From NCBI GenBank assembly GCA_046153685.1, contig JBJXGH010000021.1, positions 1 to 18,827 of the forward strand: a stretch of DNA of 18,827 nucleotides, in the 5' to 3' direction. A model generated the notes under the pieces. It had not been told where the DNA came from. It saw only the letters and a program-made list of their open reading frames with translations, and did not search any database. This document shows, one piece after another, positions 1 through 7,582 of this stretch (the first letter of the stretch is position 1; each line of letters starts with the position of its first letter). The stretch is from CAMAPP01 sp046153685. GTDB lineage: Bacteria; Pseudomonadota; Alphaproteobacteria; CADEGL01. The position numbers were made by a program, and so were the translations under genes.

Positions 1-2033
1 AACCCGCGCGCGTGCGCTTTGTCGGTGACGCCGTCGCCTTCGTCGTTGGCGAGAGCCGCGCGGCGGCACGCGACGCGGCCGAGTCCATCGTGGTCGAATA
101 CGAAACGCTGCCCGCCATCGCCGATACGGCAGGCGCCGATTTGGCGAGCGCCCCGACGGTATGGGACGAGGGCAATCTTTGTCTCGACTGGGAACTGGGT
201 GACAGCAACGAAGCCGAGCACGCATTTGCCTCGGCGGCGCATGTCACGCGCCTCGATCTCGTGAACAACCGTATCGTCGTCGCCTCGATGGAACCGCGCG
301 GCGCCGTAGCCGAATACGACCCCGCCATCGGCCATACCCTCCATGTCGGCTCGCAAGGCGTGCACAATATGCGTGCCCATGTCGAAACCATCCTGGGCGT
401 GCCGGGCCACCGTGTGCGGGTGATAACACCGGATGTGGGAGGCGGTTTCGGTATGAAGACCGTGCCCTATCCCGAATACATGCTGTGTCTGTGGGCCTCA
501 GAGCGTCTTGGCCGTGCGGTCAAATGGACGCCCGAACGCAGCGAGGCGTTCCTTAGCGATACCCATGCGCGCGACCAAGTCACCCATGCCGAGCTCGCGC
601 TCGATGCCCATGCGCGCTTTCTCGCGTTGCGCGTTCGCACCACGGCCAATATGGGCGCCTATCTTTCGGCCTTTCAACCCGAGGTGCCGACCGTGCCGGC
701 GGCGGCCATGCATTGCGGCGTGTACCGCATCCCGGTCGTTCACGCGCGGGTACGCTGCGTGTTCACCAACACCACGCCCGTCGAGGCCTATCGCGGCTCG
801 GGCCGCCCGGAGGCCGCCTATGCCGTCGAACGCCTGGTCGATCAGGCCGCGCGCGAGCTCGGCTTGGCACCGGCCGAGATCCGCCGACGGAATTTCATCC
901 CCCCCGAAGCATTTCCCTATCGCACGCCCACGAATCTGCAATACGACAGCGCGGATTACGAAAAAAATCTCGCCGATGCCTTGGCACTCGCCGATTGGGA
1001 CGGTTTCCCCGCGCGGCGGACGGAGGCGCACGCCCGCGGCCGCCGGCGCGGCATCGGCCTCGCGTTCTATACCGAGATCTGCGGCATCGGCCATTCCGAG
1101 CATGCGAAAATCAAAGTCGATGCGTCTGGCGAGGTGACCATCGGCGTCGGCACGCAGTCGAACGGCCAGGGCCACGAGACTGCCTGGGCGCAGCTCGGGG
1201 CCGATTTCCTGCGTCTGCCGATGGCTCGCATCCGTATTCTTCAAGGCGACACCGCCTCGATTAGCTATGGCCGGGGCACGGGCGGCTCGCGCTCGCTCCA
1301 AATCACCGGCCCCGCCATCCAACGCGCAGCCACGCGCATCGTCGAGAAAATGACGCGCATCGCCGCGCATATGTTGGAAGCAGCTGAAATCGACATGACG
1401 TTCGAAGACGCCCCGGGCGGCGGGGGGCGATTCGCGGTCACTGGAACGGATAAAGCCATCGGGTGGGACGCGGTCGTGCGCCGCGCCTTCGAGCCGGCGA
1501 AATTGCCCGCCGAAATCGAGCCCGGCCTCGTGGCTCAAGCGCAATACGCCCAGGAAGGCTATTCGTTTCCGAATGGCTGCCATATTGCCGAGGTCGAGAT
1601 CGATCCCGAGACGGGCGCGCTTGAACTCGCACGCTACAGTGCGGTTGACGATTTCGGACGAATCCTCAACCCTGTCCTCGTCGAAGGGCAGATTCACGGC
1701 TCGCTCGCCCAGGGCCTTGGGCAGGCCGTTCTCGAAGGCGCGCGCTACGACGCAAGTGGCCAGCCCCTGACCGGTTCTTTCCTCGATTATACCTTGCCGC
1801 GCGCCGCCGATTTTCCTGCCCCCGCCCTGCGCTGGAATGAAGTCCCTAGTCCCGCCAACCCTTTGGGCGTCAAGGGTTGCGCCGAGGCGGGTTGTGTCGG
1901 CGGGCCGCCCGCGATCATAAATGCCGTCGCAGATGCCCTGGCACATGGCAAGCAAGGCAGAGAGGCCGGGACGGCGCGTGTTCCCGATATGCCGGTCCCG
2001 CGCGAGCAGCTTTGGGCGGTGTTGCGGACTTGA
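1..2033 (+). CDS. Xanthine dehydrogenase/CO dehydrogenase-family molybdopterin-binding large subunit (5' partial)
   Basis: Catalytic large subunit of a molybdenum hydroxylase, which holds the Mo-pterin cofactor and hydroxylates a substrate with water as oxygen source. The reading frame is open to the left edge (first full codon at base 3), so the GTG at 12 is internal. About 674 residues remain of a family usually near 760-790, so roughly 100 N-terminal residues are missing. Numbering from base 12: GGGFGMK at 143-149, AYRGSGR at 259-265, GQGHET near 385, and the presumed catalytic Glu in KGCAEAG at 625. The AYRGSGR loop matches form-II CoxL-like proteins and not the AYxCSFR loop of true CO dehydrogenase, so CO is unlikely to be the substrate. 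The FAD and iron-sulfur partner subunits are not in the window and may lie upstream. Family certain, substrate unknown. Confidence 0.93.
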   Translation, partial: PARVRFVGDAVAFVVGESRAAARDAAESIVVEYETLPAIADTAGADLASAPTVWDEGNLCLDWELGDSNEAEHAFASAAHVTRLDLVNNRIVVASMEPRGAVAEYDPAIGHTLHVGSQGVHNMRAHVETILGVPGHRVRVITPDVGGGFGMKTVPYPEYMLCLWASERLGRAVKWTPERSEAFLSDTHARDQVTHAELALDAHARFLALRVRTTANMGAYLSAFQPEVPTVPAAAMHCGVYRIPVVHARVRCVFTNTTPVEAYRGSGRPEAAYAVERLVDQAARELGLAPAEIRRRNFIPPEAFPYRTPTNLQYDSADYEKNLADALALADWDGFPARRTEAHARGRRRGIGLAFYTEICGIGHSEHAKIKVDASGEVTIGVGTQSNGQGHETAWAQLGADFLRLPMARIRILQGDTASISYGRGTGGSRSLQITGPAIQRAATRIVEKMTRIAAHMLEAAEIDMTFEDAPGGGGRFAVTGTDKAIGWDAVVRRAFEPAKLPAEIEPGLVAQAQYAQEGYSFPNGCHIAEVEIDPETGALELARYSAVDDFGRILNPVLVEGQIHGSLAQGLGQAVLEGARYDASGQPLTGSFLDYTLPRAADFPAPALRWNEVPSPANPLGVKGCAEAGCVGGPPAIINAVADALAHGKQGREAGTARVPDMPVPREQLWAVLRT

Positions 2034-2122
2034 AGCTCAAGCCAAAGCCGCACTGGATTTATTGGTTTTCAAGGTCATAATCCCGGCCAGATGATCAAGA
2101 CAACCGCCACTGGAGAAGCAAT

Positions 2123-2455
2123 ATGTCGGACAAGATGAAGATGATTATTCCGGGCGTCATCGCCGTACTCGCCATTATCTGGGCGCTGATGGGCGAAGGC
2201 ACCAAGGGCAAGCTGCGCGGCGAGGCCATGGAAGCGAAGGCCGCGGCCGAAAAGGCCGTCGGCGATCTTCAGGGTGCCAAGGACGGCCAGGCCGCGGCCG
2301 AGAAGGCGCTTGCCGATGGGATGGCCGCCCAAGACGCCATGAAGGCGAAGCTCGATAAGGAACTTGAGGTTATCTCGACCCTCGCCGCCAAGGATCCCAA
2401 GTGCGTGCCGTGCGCCGCCATTGTGGATTCGGTGAAGCGCATTCAGGCGCCGTAA
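2123..2455 (+). CDS. Small membrane-anchored coiled-coil protein with a C-terminal CxxC
   Basis: I do not recognise the family. The 110-residue product has one hydrophobic segment at about residues 6-23, then an Ala/Lys/Glu/Asp-rich helical stretch (about 26-85) that contains two near-repeats, AAAEKAVGD and AAAEKALAD, and looks like a coiled coil. A CVPC motif sits at 94-97, close to the C-terminus, and could bind metal or form a disulfide. The ATG is preceded by GGAG at 2112-2115 with a normal 7-nt gap. A CATAAT hexamer at 2076-2081 may be a -10 box but lacks a good -35. The gene stands alone, 89 bp after the molybdoenzyme gene, and ends in a strong terminator. The likely form is an inner-membrane protein with a helical tail in cytoplasm or periplasm; topology is unresolved. 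Confidence 0.8.
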   Translation: MSDKMKMIIPGVIAVLAIIWALMGEGTKGKLRGEAMEAKAAAEKAVGDLQGAKDGQAAAEKALADGMAAQDAMKAKLDKELEVISTLAAKDPKCVPCAAIVDSVKRIQAP

Positions 2456-2469
2456 TCGAGACAACATTG

Positions 2470-2487
2470 GCGCGGCAATCGCCGCGC
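2470..2487 (+). other. GC-rich inverted repeat just before the terminator
   Basis: GCGCGGC, a 4-nt AATC loop and GCCGCGC form a perfect 7-bp stem 14 nt after the stop codon of the small membrane protein gene. It has no T-run of its own and probably stacks with, or helps, the terminator hairpin that follows. Confidence 0.5.
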
Positions 2488-2496
2488 GATGGAAGG

Positions 2497-2525
2497 GCCG
2501 GGAGCAATCCCGGCTCTTCGTTTTT
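2497..2525 (+). terminator. Rho-independent terminator of the small membrane protein gene
   Basis: GCCGGGA, loop GCAA and TCCCGGC form a perfect 7-bp stem (2497-2514) that can extend outward through four more pairs. It is followed by TTCGTTTTT up to 2525. The GNRA-type tetraloop and the T-run make a good intrinsic terminator for plus-strand transcription. It lies between convergent genes; read on the minus strand it has no T-run. Confidence 0.8.
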
Positions 2526-2560
2526 CTAGGCTGCCGCTTACTCGGCCAATGCGATCCGTA

Positions 2561-3181
2561 TCAGGCAATTTCGATTAGCCGGTCCTTGATCTCGTTGACA
2601 TCGTCCGGCCGGCGCGGAGCAAGGCGCGAGAGAATTGTGTCGAGCTCGCCAAGCGCGGCGGCATAGCCGTCGGCCACCCGCCCCTGCTTTAACGCCGCCG
2701 TGAAGCGCTCGACGACCCCCTGCCAAGCCTCGTCCTTGGCCAGGGCGTGAATCGCCTCGTCGGCAATGACCTCGACATGGTGCTCAGCCAATGAGGCGAA
2801 CAAAAGCACGCCCGTGCGGTCGCGCGTGTGCGCCAAGCCGAGGTTGAAAAACGCCTCCCGCGCCAAGCGCCGCGCCGCGCGATCGCACTGCGCCTTGCCC
2901 GCAAGCCTCGCCGCGATGGCGCGTGGCGACAAAGCCGCCACGAGCAGAACGAACACCAGGACCTGAACCACGGCCATATGCGGCACGTCCGCCCCGGCTA
3001 GCCAGGGCAGCACCGGGAAAGCCAAGGCCGCTACGGCCGAAAACAACACGGGCGCGAACAAGTAGCTTTCAGACGCCCGCGCGGCCACGCAGACGAATTC
3101 GGCCGAGGTCCCGGATTCAGCGGCCTTGATCGCCACCTCGATTCGCGCGCGCTCGGCGGGAGAAAACAGCGTTGTCACCAT
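2561..3181 (-). CDS. TPM-domain-like membrane protein (second TPM gene of the lemA operon)
   Basis: 206-residue protein of the TPM/YgcG-like group usually found after lemA and a secreted TPM protein. A soluble N-terminal part (about 1-37, with an AERARIEVAIKAAE helix) is followed by two hydrophobic segments (about 41-61 and 67-85). A C-terminal domain contains TRDRTGVLLFASLAEHHVEV (119-138), typical of this family. The start is the ATG at 3181, within an ATGGTGA that overlaps the upstream stop codon; the GTG two codons' width away gives a GTGA overlap and is an alternative start. Either way translation is coupled to the upstream gene. The open frame extends further 5', but that part is Arg-rich and antisense-like, so I left it out. 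Function is unproven; TPM proteins are linked to membrane protein quality control. Confidence 0.85.
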   Translation of the reverse strand: MVTTLFSPAERARIEVAIKAAESGTSAEFVCVAARASESYLFAPVLFSAVAALAFPVLPWLAGADVPHMAVVQVLVFVLLVAALSPRAIAARLAGKAQCDRAARRLAREAFFNLGLAHTRDRTGVLLFASLAEHHVEVIADEAIHALAKDEAWQGVVERFTAALKQGRVADGYAAALGELDTILSRLAPRRPDDVNEIKDRLIEIA

Positions 3182-3972
3182 CTTCCCGTCGCCCCACCAC
3201 CGCCGAAAGATCCGCCGCCGCCGGTAAATCCGCCCGACCTGCCGCCCAATCCCCGGCCGATACCGCCGCCCAATCCTCCGATCCGACCGCCCGGGCGCGC
3301 CCCCCAAGGTCCGTCCAACAGCCACGGATTGACGCCAAGGCCCCGGCGGCGATTCATTTGGCCAAGAACACCGAAAACGACGAACACGACCAAGGGCAAG
3401 AGTGCCATCCAATCGGCGCCGCCTGGCGTATTGTCTGCGCCAGGTTTTGCCTCGTAGGTGCCTTCGACGCTGGCCAGAACCGCCATGGTTCCAGCGACGA
3501 TGCCGTCCGCCATATCGCCCGCACGAAAGCGCGGCACCATCTCGCGCTCGATGATAAGACGCGCGCGAGCGTCTGTGAGCGCGCCTTCGAGGCCATACCC
3601 GACCTCGATGCGAACCAATCGCTCCTTCGCCGCGATCAGCACGATGGCGCCGTTATTGCGCTCGCCCTGACCCAATTTCCATGCGCGCCCGAGGCCGACG
3701 CCGTATTCGGCGATGTCCTGGCCGTCGAGCGACGCGATGGTGACGACGACCACTTGGTTCGAGGTCTTGCGTTCGTGCGCTTCGAGCAATTGGGACAGTT
3801 GCGCCCGCGTGGCACTGGGGATCATACCGGCGCCGTCCACCACGCGGCCCTCAAGGGCGGGATAGCGGGGCGCCGCCCATGCGGCGCACGCGCAAATCGA
3901 AAGCACGGCCGCGAATACCCACCGGACCGCGCCGCCGCGCCTTCGCCCCGCGCGCAAAAGCTCCAGCGCCAT
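3175..3972 (-). CDS. TPM domain-containing secreted, membrane-anchored protein (YgcG-type)
   Basis: 265 residues. A basic N-terminus and hydrophobic core end at about residue 33 (AWA/AP), which looks like a cleavable signal peptide. The TPM fold spans about 40-170, with the typical VVDGAGMI start, SNQVVVVTIASLDG at 71-84 and the RIEVGYGLEGALTD segment at 121-134. A transmembrane helix at about 188-204 follows, then a Gly-rich tail ending GGGGSFGGGGATGRW, which is characteristic of the family. The catalytic domain should face the periplasm. It lies 11 nt after lemA and overlaps the next TPM gene, forming a three-gene operon. No strong ribosome binding site is seen before the ATG, so coupling to lemA is likely. 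The TPM family includes a plant thylakoid phosphatase-like protein; the bacterial role is not settled. Confidence 0.92.
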   Translation of the reverse strand: MALELLRAGRRRGGAVRWVFAAVLSICACAAWAAPRYPALEGRVVDGAGMIPSATRAQLSQLLEAHERKTSNQVVVVTIASLDGQDIAEYGVGLGRAWKLGQGERNNGAIVLIAAKERLVRIEVGYGLEGALTDARARLIIEREMVPRFRAGDMADGIVAGTMAVLASVEGTYEAKPGADNTPGGADWMALLPLVVFVVFGVLGQMNRRRGLGVNPWLLDGPWGARPGGRIGGLGGGIGRGLGGRSGGFTGGGGSFGGGGATGRW

Positions 3973-3983
3973 GGCTGTGAAGC

Positions 3984-4589
3984 CTAGAACTTAACCTTTG
4001 GCGCCACCTCGCCGCCCGGCTCGGCGGAGAAGCCTTCCTTAGGTTTATGGCTGCGATACAGCGTCATGGCCCAAATGATTCCTGGGAAGGTGCGCAATTC
4101 GGTGTTGTACGCGCGCACGGCCTCGATGTAATCGCGCCGCGCGACGGCGATGCGATTCTCGGTGCCCTCGAGTTGGGATTGCAGGGCCAGGAAGTTCTCG
4201 TTCGATTTCAATTGCGGATAGGCCTCCGAAACCGCCAACAATCGGCCGAGCGCGCCGGAGAGGGCTTGTTGATTGGCCTGAAATTGTTGGAAGGCCTCGG
4301 GGTTGGTCAGCAAATCGGCCGGTATCTGAAACCGGGTCGCCTTGGCGCGCGCCTCGACGACCTCGGTCAGAACTTGCTGCTCTTGCGCGGCGAAGCCTTT
4401 GACGGTTTCGACGAGATTGGGAATGAGATCGGCGCGGCGCTGGTATTGATTTTCCACCTGCGCCCAAGCGGCCTTTGCCGCTTCGTCCAGAGTCGGAATT
4501 TCGTTGACACCGCAACCGCCGAGCGTGAGCGGCAGAACGAGCGCGAGCACGCAAAAACTCCACCGCCGCGCCGACAATATTCCGAGCAT
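3984..4589 (-). CDS. lemA: LemA family lipoprotein
   Basis: 201 residues. The N-terminal hydrophobic stretch ends in a lipobox LGGC with Cys26, so the protein is predicted to be a lipoprotein. The LemA core follows: WAQVENQYQRRADLIPNLVE at about 45-64, a long helical region with the repeated Gln-rich QQFQANQQALSGALGRLL segment, and the closing FPGIIWAMTLYR. The ATG at 4589 is preferred because AAGGAG at 4603-4598 sits 8 nt upstream; an in-frame GTG at 4598 overlaps that site and is unlikely to be used. It is the first gene of the lemA-TPM-TPM operon. LemA proteins form helical bundles at the membrane and occur with TPM proteins in many bacteria; their function is not well defined. Confidence 0.95.
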   Translation of the reverse strand: MLGILSARRWSFCVLALVLPLTLGGCGVNEIPTLDEAAKAAWAQVENQYQRRADLIPNLVETVKGFAAQEQQVLTEVVEARAKATRFQIPADLLTNPEAFQQFQANQQALSGALGRLLAVSEAYPQLKSNENFLALQSQLEGTENRIAVARRDYIEAVRAYNTELRTFPGIIWAMTLYRSHKPKEGFSAEPGGEVAPKVKF

Positions 4590-4597
4590 GCGATCCA

Positions 4598-4603
4598 CTC
4601 CTT
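4598..4603 (-). promoter_or_regulatory. Ribosome binding site that fixes the lemA start
   Basis: AAGGAG on the minus strand ends 8 nt before the ATG at 4589. The alternative GTG start at 4598 would share its first G with this site, so it can be excluded with fair confidence. Confidence 0.75.
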
Positions 4604-4626
4604 TTCCGCCTCAGGCCTTTTCCACC

Positions 4627-5034
4627 TCAGCGGATCTGCGTCAGCCACTCCTGGAGATTATAGTAGTTCGTGATGCGCGCGATGCGTCCGCGGCGAATGT
4701 CGAAGAACGCCCCACCCGGTAATTTGTAACGCTGGCCCGTCGCCTTCGGCAGGCCCTTGTCGGTCTTGAGGTAACGACCGTGGACCATGAATTCGGCGGC
4801 GGCGAATTTGCCGTCGGCCGAGGCCATGACCCGGATGCCGGTCAATCGCTCGCGATAGGACGCATTCATCCGCGCCATGAAGCGCGCGAACTTCGTCCGG
4901 CCGATTTCGCGCCCGCCTTGGTTCAGATCGTGCGCCACGCGCACATCGAGCAACGAAAGGAATGTCCCCATGTCTTGGGCGTTAAAGGCGGCGTAATAGC
5001 GGCGAATGAGTGTTTCGGTCTTGGCGCGCGACAT
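4627..5034 (-). CDS. Ketosteroid isomerase-related (NTF2/SnoaL-like) protein
   Basis: 135 residues, exactly the usual length of the proteobacterial ketosteroid isomerase-related family. The NTF2-like cone fold is indicated by TLIRRYYAAFNAQD at about 8-21, LLDVRVAHDLNQGG at 28-41, and the C-terminal strand pattern GAFFDIRRGRIARITNYYNL. The AHDLNQGGREIGR segment is the family signature region. AGGGA about 9 nt upstream of the ATG can serve as ribosome binding site. The gene is the last of the RidA-acetyltransferase-hydrolase group, 96 bp after the hydrolase gene, and lies 37 bp before lemA. No substrate is known for the family; a role on a product of the neighbouring hydrolase is inference. Confidence 0.88.
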   Translation of the reverse strand: MSRAKTETLIRRYYAAFNAQDMGTFLSLLDVRVAHDLNQGGREIGRTKFARFMARMNASYRERLTGIRVMASADGKFAAAEFMVHGRYLKTDKGLPKATGQRYKLPGGAFFDIRRGRIARITNYYNLQEWLTQIR

Positions 5035-5130
5035 GTTCGAGGTCCCTGTAAGCGTGGCGATACGATGCGAGGCGATGCATAGCTGGAGCGGCCGCCGCCG
5101 TCCAGGCTTACGCCTTGCCTGATCTCGGTC

Positions 5131-6018
5131 TTAAACCTTGCCCAAGCGCGGGGGGGCCGCGAGAAAATTCTCGGCCTTCGCCCAATCGGCTGAGTTGAAT
5201 ACTTGCGGATCGGCGCGCAGCGCCTTGAGCGCCTCAAGATCGAGCTCCGCGAACACCCAGCCCGGTTCATTCACCTGCCCCTGGGCGATGACGCCATCTG
5301 ACGGAAAACCCCGATCGCATGGCCCGAACGCGGCGGCGGCGCCGTGATTACGATCAACGGCGAAGTTCCACGGCGCGTCCCCGATCGTCGGCGACTGCAC
5401 GGCGAAGCATTGATTCTCCAGAGCGCGGGCTTGGGCGGACAGGCGCACGCGATTCCAACCCGCGGGTCCGTCCGTGCAACTCGGCACGAGAATAATGTCC
5501 GCGCCCGCTTCGACCTGTGCACGCACGAGGCGTGGAAATTCGGCGTCGTAACAAATCGCCACGCCGATCCGGCCGAAATCGGTGTCGAATACGCGCAGTT
5601 CCTCGCCCGGCGAAACCCCCCAGATTTCCGCCTCGAACCGAGTCATCTGGAGTTTTTCTTGAACTTCGCGCGTGCCGTTCGGGCCAAACAGCCAGGCTTG
5701 GTTGCGATAGCTGCCATCCGCCACGCGGGCGGGAAAACTCGCCGCCAGCACATAGGATTTTCGAACCCGCGCCATTTTTTCGTGCGCGTCCAGGAAGCGC
5801 GGCAGCCATTCCTGCAGGGCTTCGAGCTCGCTCGCGAGATTGCCGCGCGCCTGGGCCGACACAAGCGACACGAGTTCCATCGAGCCGTATTCCGGGAATA
5901 CCAGAAGATTCGCGCCTTCCGCCTCGCCCGCCAAATAATCGAGCTTGCCGAGATAATTTTCCCAACTGCCCACCTCCTCGATGGGATATTGGCATGCGGC
6001 CACGCGCAGGGAGCTCAC
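5131..6018 (-). CDS. Carbon-nitrogen hydrolase (nitrilase superfamily amidase)
   Basis: 295-residue single-domain member of the nitrilase superfamily, which hydrolyses amide or nitrile C-N bonds through a Glu-Lys-Cys triad. The triad is visible: Glu43 in VFPEYGSME, Lys122 in QEKLQMTRFE and Cys156 in AICYDAEFP. The start is GTG at 6018, whose GTGA overlaps the stop of the acetyltransferase gene by 4 bp, so the two are translationally coupled. YDAEFPR after the catalytic Cys and VPSCTDGPAGWNRV further on agree with the omega-amidase/N-carbamoyl hydrolase side of the family and not with true nitrilases, though substrate cannot be set from sequence. The protein is cytoplasmic, with no signal peptide. 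Confidence 0.93.
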   Translation of the reverse strand: MSSLRVAACQYPIEEVGSWENYLGKLDYLAGEAEGANLLVFPEYGSMELVSLVSAQARGNLASELEALQEWLPRFLDAHEKMARVRKSYVLAASFPARVADGSYRNQAWLFGPNGTREVQEKLQMTRFEAEIWGVSPGEELRVFDTDFGRIGVAICYDAEFPRLVRAQVEAGADIILVPSCTDGPAGWNRVRLSAQARALENQCFAVQSPTIGDAPWNFAVDRNHGAAAAFGPCDRGFPSDGVIAQGQVNEPGWVFAELDLEALKALRADPQVFNSADWAKAENFLAAPPRLGKV

Positions 6019-6647
6019 GCTTTAAGTTCCTTCATCCAAAACTGCATCGTCTTCGGCGTCGGAGCCGACTCGTCGAGATCGCGCCATGCTATCGTGCCGG
6101 TCAATCCCTCGACCTTGCGGTACCCGCGTTTTTGCCAAAATGCATCGAGCGGCACATAGCCCCTTGGTCGGCGCGGATGATCGGGAGGCCGCACCACGCC
6201 ACAAAACGCCACGAGGTCGAAGCGGCCGAGCCACCGGCCGTGCGCCTCGCGGTGATCAAAGAAGCCGACGCCGACGCCTCGCCCGCGGTAGTCGGACTTC
6301 AACACCGATTCGCCGCAATAAAAAATCTTGTCCACGTCATAGCCCAGCGAGGCAAAGCCGCCGCGCACACGTTCTGGCTCGTGCGCTAGCGGCAGGGCGG
6401 TCGCCGCGCCGACGACGCGCGCGCCGTCGAAGGCTATTACGATCACGCTGTCCGTCGATTTCATGTAGGTGCGGATATAGCCTTCCTCGTACGCGAGGTC
6501 ACCGTCGTAAAGATATGGGAAGTCGCGAAACACCTCGATGCGCAGCCGCGCAAGCTCGGGCGCGAAGCTATAGGCGGCCTCGCCCACGAAGCTCTCAATT
6601 CGAATGCCGCCCGAGGTGGTCGACCGGACCGCCGCGCCGATGGTCAT
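6015..6647 (-). CDS. GNAT family N-acetyltransferase
   Basis: 210 residues from the ATG at 6647. The acetyl-CoA pyrophosphate-binding motif A is seen as YRGRGVGVGFFDHRE at 120-134 (R-G-x-G-x-G). It is preceded by a strand ending GESVLKSDY and followed by LVAFCGVV. The N-terminal AYSFAPELARLRIEVFRDFP segment (25-44) is typical of GNATs found next to carbon-nitrogen hydrolases in proteobacteria. A TTG 24 nt upstream would add 8 residues, but a G-rich stretch 5-6 nt before the ATG favours the shorter form. The stop codon overlaps the GTG start of the hydrolase. The linkage suggests that one enzyme acylates and the other de-amidates a common small amine or amino acid derivative; this is inference. 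Confidence 0.9.
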   Translation of the reverse strand: MTIGAAVRSTTSGGIRIESFVGEAAYSFAPELARLRIEVFRDFPYLYDGDLAYEEGYIRTYMKSTDSVIVIAFDGARVVGAATALPLAHEPERVRGGFASLGYDVDKIFYCGESVLKSDYRGRGVGVGFFDHREAHGRWLGRFDLVAFCGVVRPPDHPRRPRGYVPLDAFWQKRGYRKVEGLTGTIAWRDLDESAPTPKTMQFWMKELKA

Positions 6648-6729
6648 GACAACCCCCGCAGGTGCGGCCAACCCGCCGGCGAAATCGCGATTCGGCCAGC
6701 GGGTCGGCGCGCGAACGCAAAGCTCGACG

Positions 6730-7077
6730 TCAGAGCGATGCCACGCACATGATTTCGACCTGAAGCTGCGGATTGGCTAGGTCGGATTGAACCGTAGCCC
6801 GTGCTGGCGTATTGCCCGGCGATACCCAGGCGTCCCAGGCCTTGTTCATCTGGTTGAAGGTGCGGATATCGGAGAGCCAGATATTTGCCGTCACCAGCTT
6901 GGATTTCTCCGAGCCCGCCTCGCGGAGGTATTTGTCGATCTTGGCCAGAATCTGCTCGGTCTGGCCCTTGACGTCGGCAGAGGTGTCGTCGGCGGTAAGA
7001 CCCGAGAGATAGACCATGTTGTTGCAGACCACGGCGCGGCTCATGCGCGGGCCGCACTCGATGCGTTTGATCGTCAT
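6730..7077 (-). CDS. RidA family (YjgF/YER057c/UK114) protein
   Basis: 115 residues. RidA-type proteins hydrolyse reactive enamine/imine intermediates; the active Arg is seen here as Arg93 in TPARATVQ, and the conserved Glu as Glu108 in VEIMCVA. The family pattern VYLSGLTADDTSADVKGQT (22-40) and the QILAKIDKYLREAGSEKSK helix are clear. The ATG at 7077 aligns with the usual N-terminus; the frame is open further 5' but that part has no family similarity. It is the first gene of the minus-strand group and stands 82 bp before the acetyltransferase gene, with a perfect palindrome AATCGCGATT at 6683-6692 in the gap. It probably clears imines made by flavin or PLP enzymes. Confidence 0.93.
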   Translation of the reverse strand: MTIKRIECGPRMSRAVVCNNMVYLSGLTADDTSADVKGQTEQILAKIDKYLREAGSEKSKLVTANIWLSDIRTFNQMNKAWDAWVSPGNTPARATVQSDLANPQLQVEIMCVASL

Positions 7078-7582
7078 GACGGATGCCCCATTGGTTCGGA
7101 TGTCCATTCGTTTGGACGGTTGTCCTCGGACGCGCGAGCGCCCGCGCTCGACTTTAGCCAATCGGGCGCGTGAGCGCAGCCCGCAATCGCCCGGTGGCCA
7201 CTCGCCAATAGCCGCGCAAGGCCCCGCCTTACGCCTGGCGCTTGCCATGGGAAGGCTGGGACGCGCCGCAACGGGACATGGACGTGGATGCCGCGCCAGG
7301 GCGCAATCGCTTAGTCGCCACTAAAACGACCGTCGCGAAAGCGTGTCCCGCCTCACGGCTCCGCGCATCGCGCCTGCGCGCTCCAACCGGGGCTCCCATT
7401 TGCGCGCCGATCAAGGGGTCCCGTTTAGACCCCAATTGGCAATTCTGGGCCTCGACCTCGGCGCTGAGCCCGCTCATCCATGCTCGGAGGCCCGTTTAGT
7501 CCGCTTTCGGCTCGCCAAACTCCATGCGCGCCCACAGTGCGCTTGTGTTCCTAGCCGCGCAGATCGAAACTGCCACGCCAAT
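7078..7582. other. 505-bp non-coding region between divergent ridA and MFS genes
   Basis: No convincing gene. Short open frames on both strands lack family features. It must carry promoters for both divergent genes, but I see no good -35/-10 pair. Structures seen: inverted repeats CGAGCG...CGCTCG (7135-7150), TTAGT-CGCC-ACTAA (7311-7324) and GGGGTC...GACCCC (7415-7433), plus three degenerate copies of a GG-rich unit listed separately. The mix of repeats and broken frames suggests decayed mobile DNA. Confidence 0.6.
7389..7504 (+). repeat. Three degenerate direct repeats, possibly an insertion-sequence end remnant
   Basis: Units at 7389-7408 (GGGGCTCCCATTTGCGCGCC), 7415-7433 (GGGGTCCCGTTTAGACCCC) and 7486-7504 (GGAGGCCCGTTTAGTCCGC). 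The last two agree at 15 of 19 bases. The order TTTGCGCGCCGATCAAGGGGTCCC recalls the multiple terminal repeats of some IS21-family elements from memory; no istA/istB reading frame is present, so at most a solo end remains. Confidence 0.4.

Noticed and set aside
498..1955. 485-codon open frame antisense to the molybdoenzyme gene
   Set aside because: GC-rich third positions keep the reverse frame open; the plus-strand frame has clear family motifs and the antisense product has none.
6683..6692. Palindrome AATCGCGATT between RidA and the acetyltransferase genes
   Set aside because: A single 10-bp palindrome without a nearby promoter pattern or regulator gene is not enough to call an operator.
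7229..7499. Two short opposing open frames in the ridA-MFS gap
   Set aside because: No ribosome binding site, no family features, and they cover repeat-like DNA.
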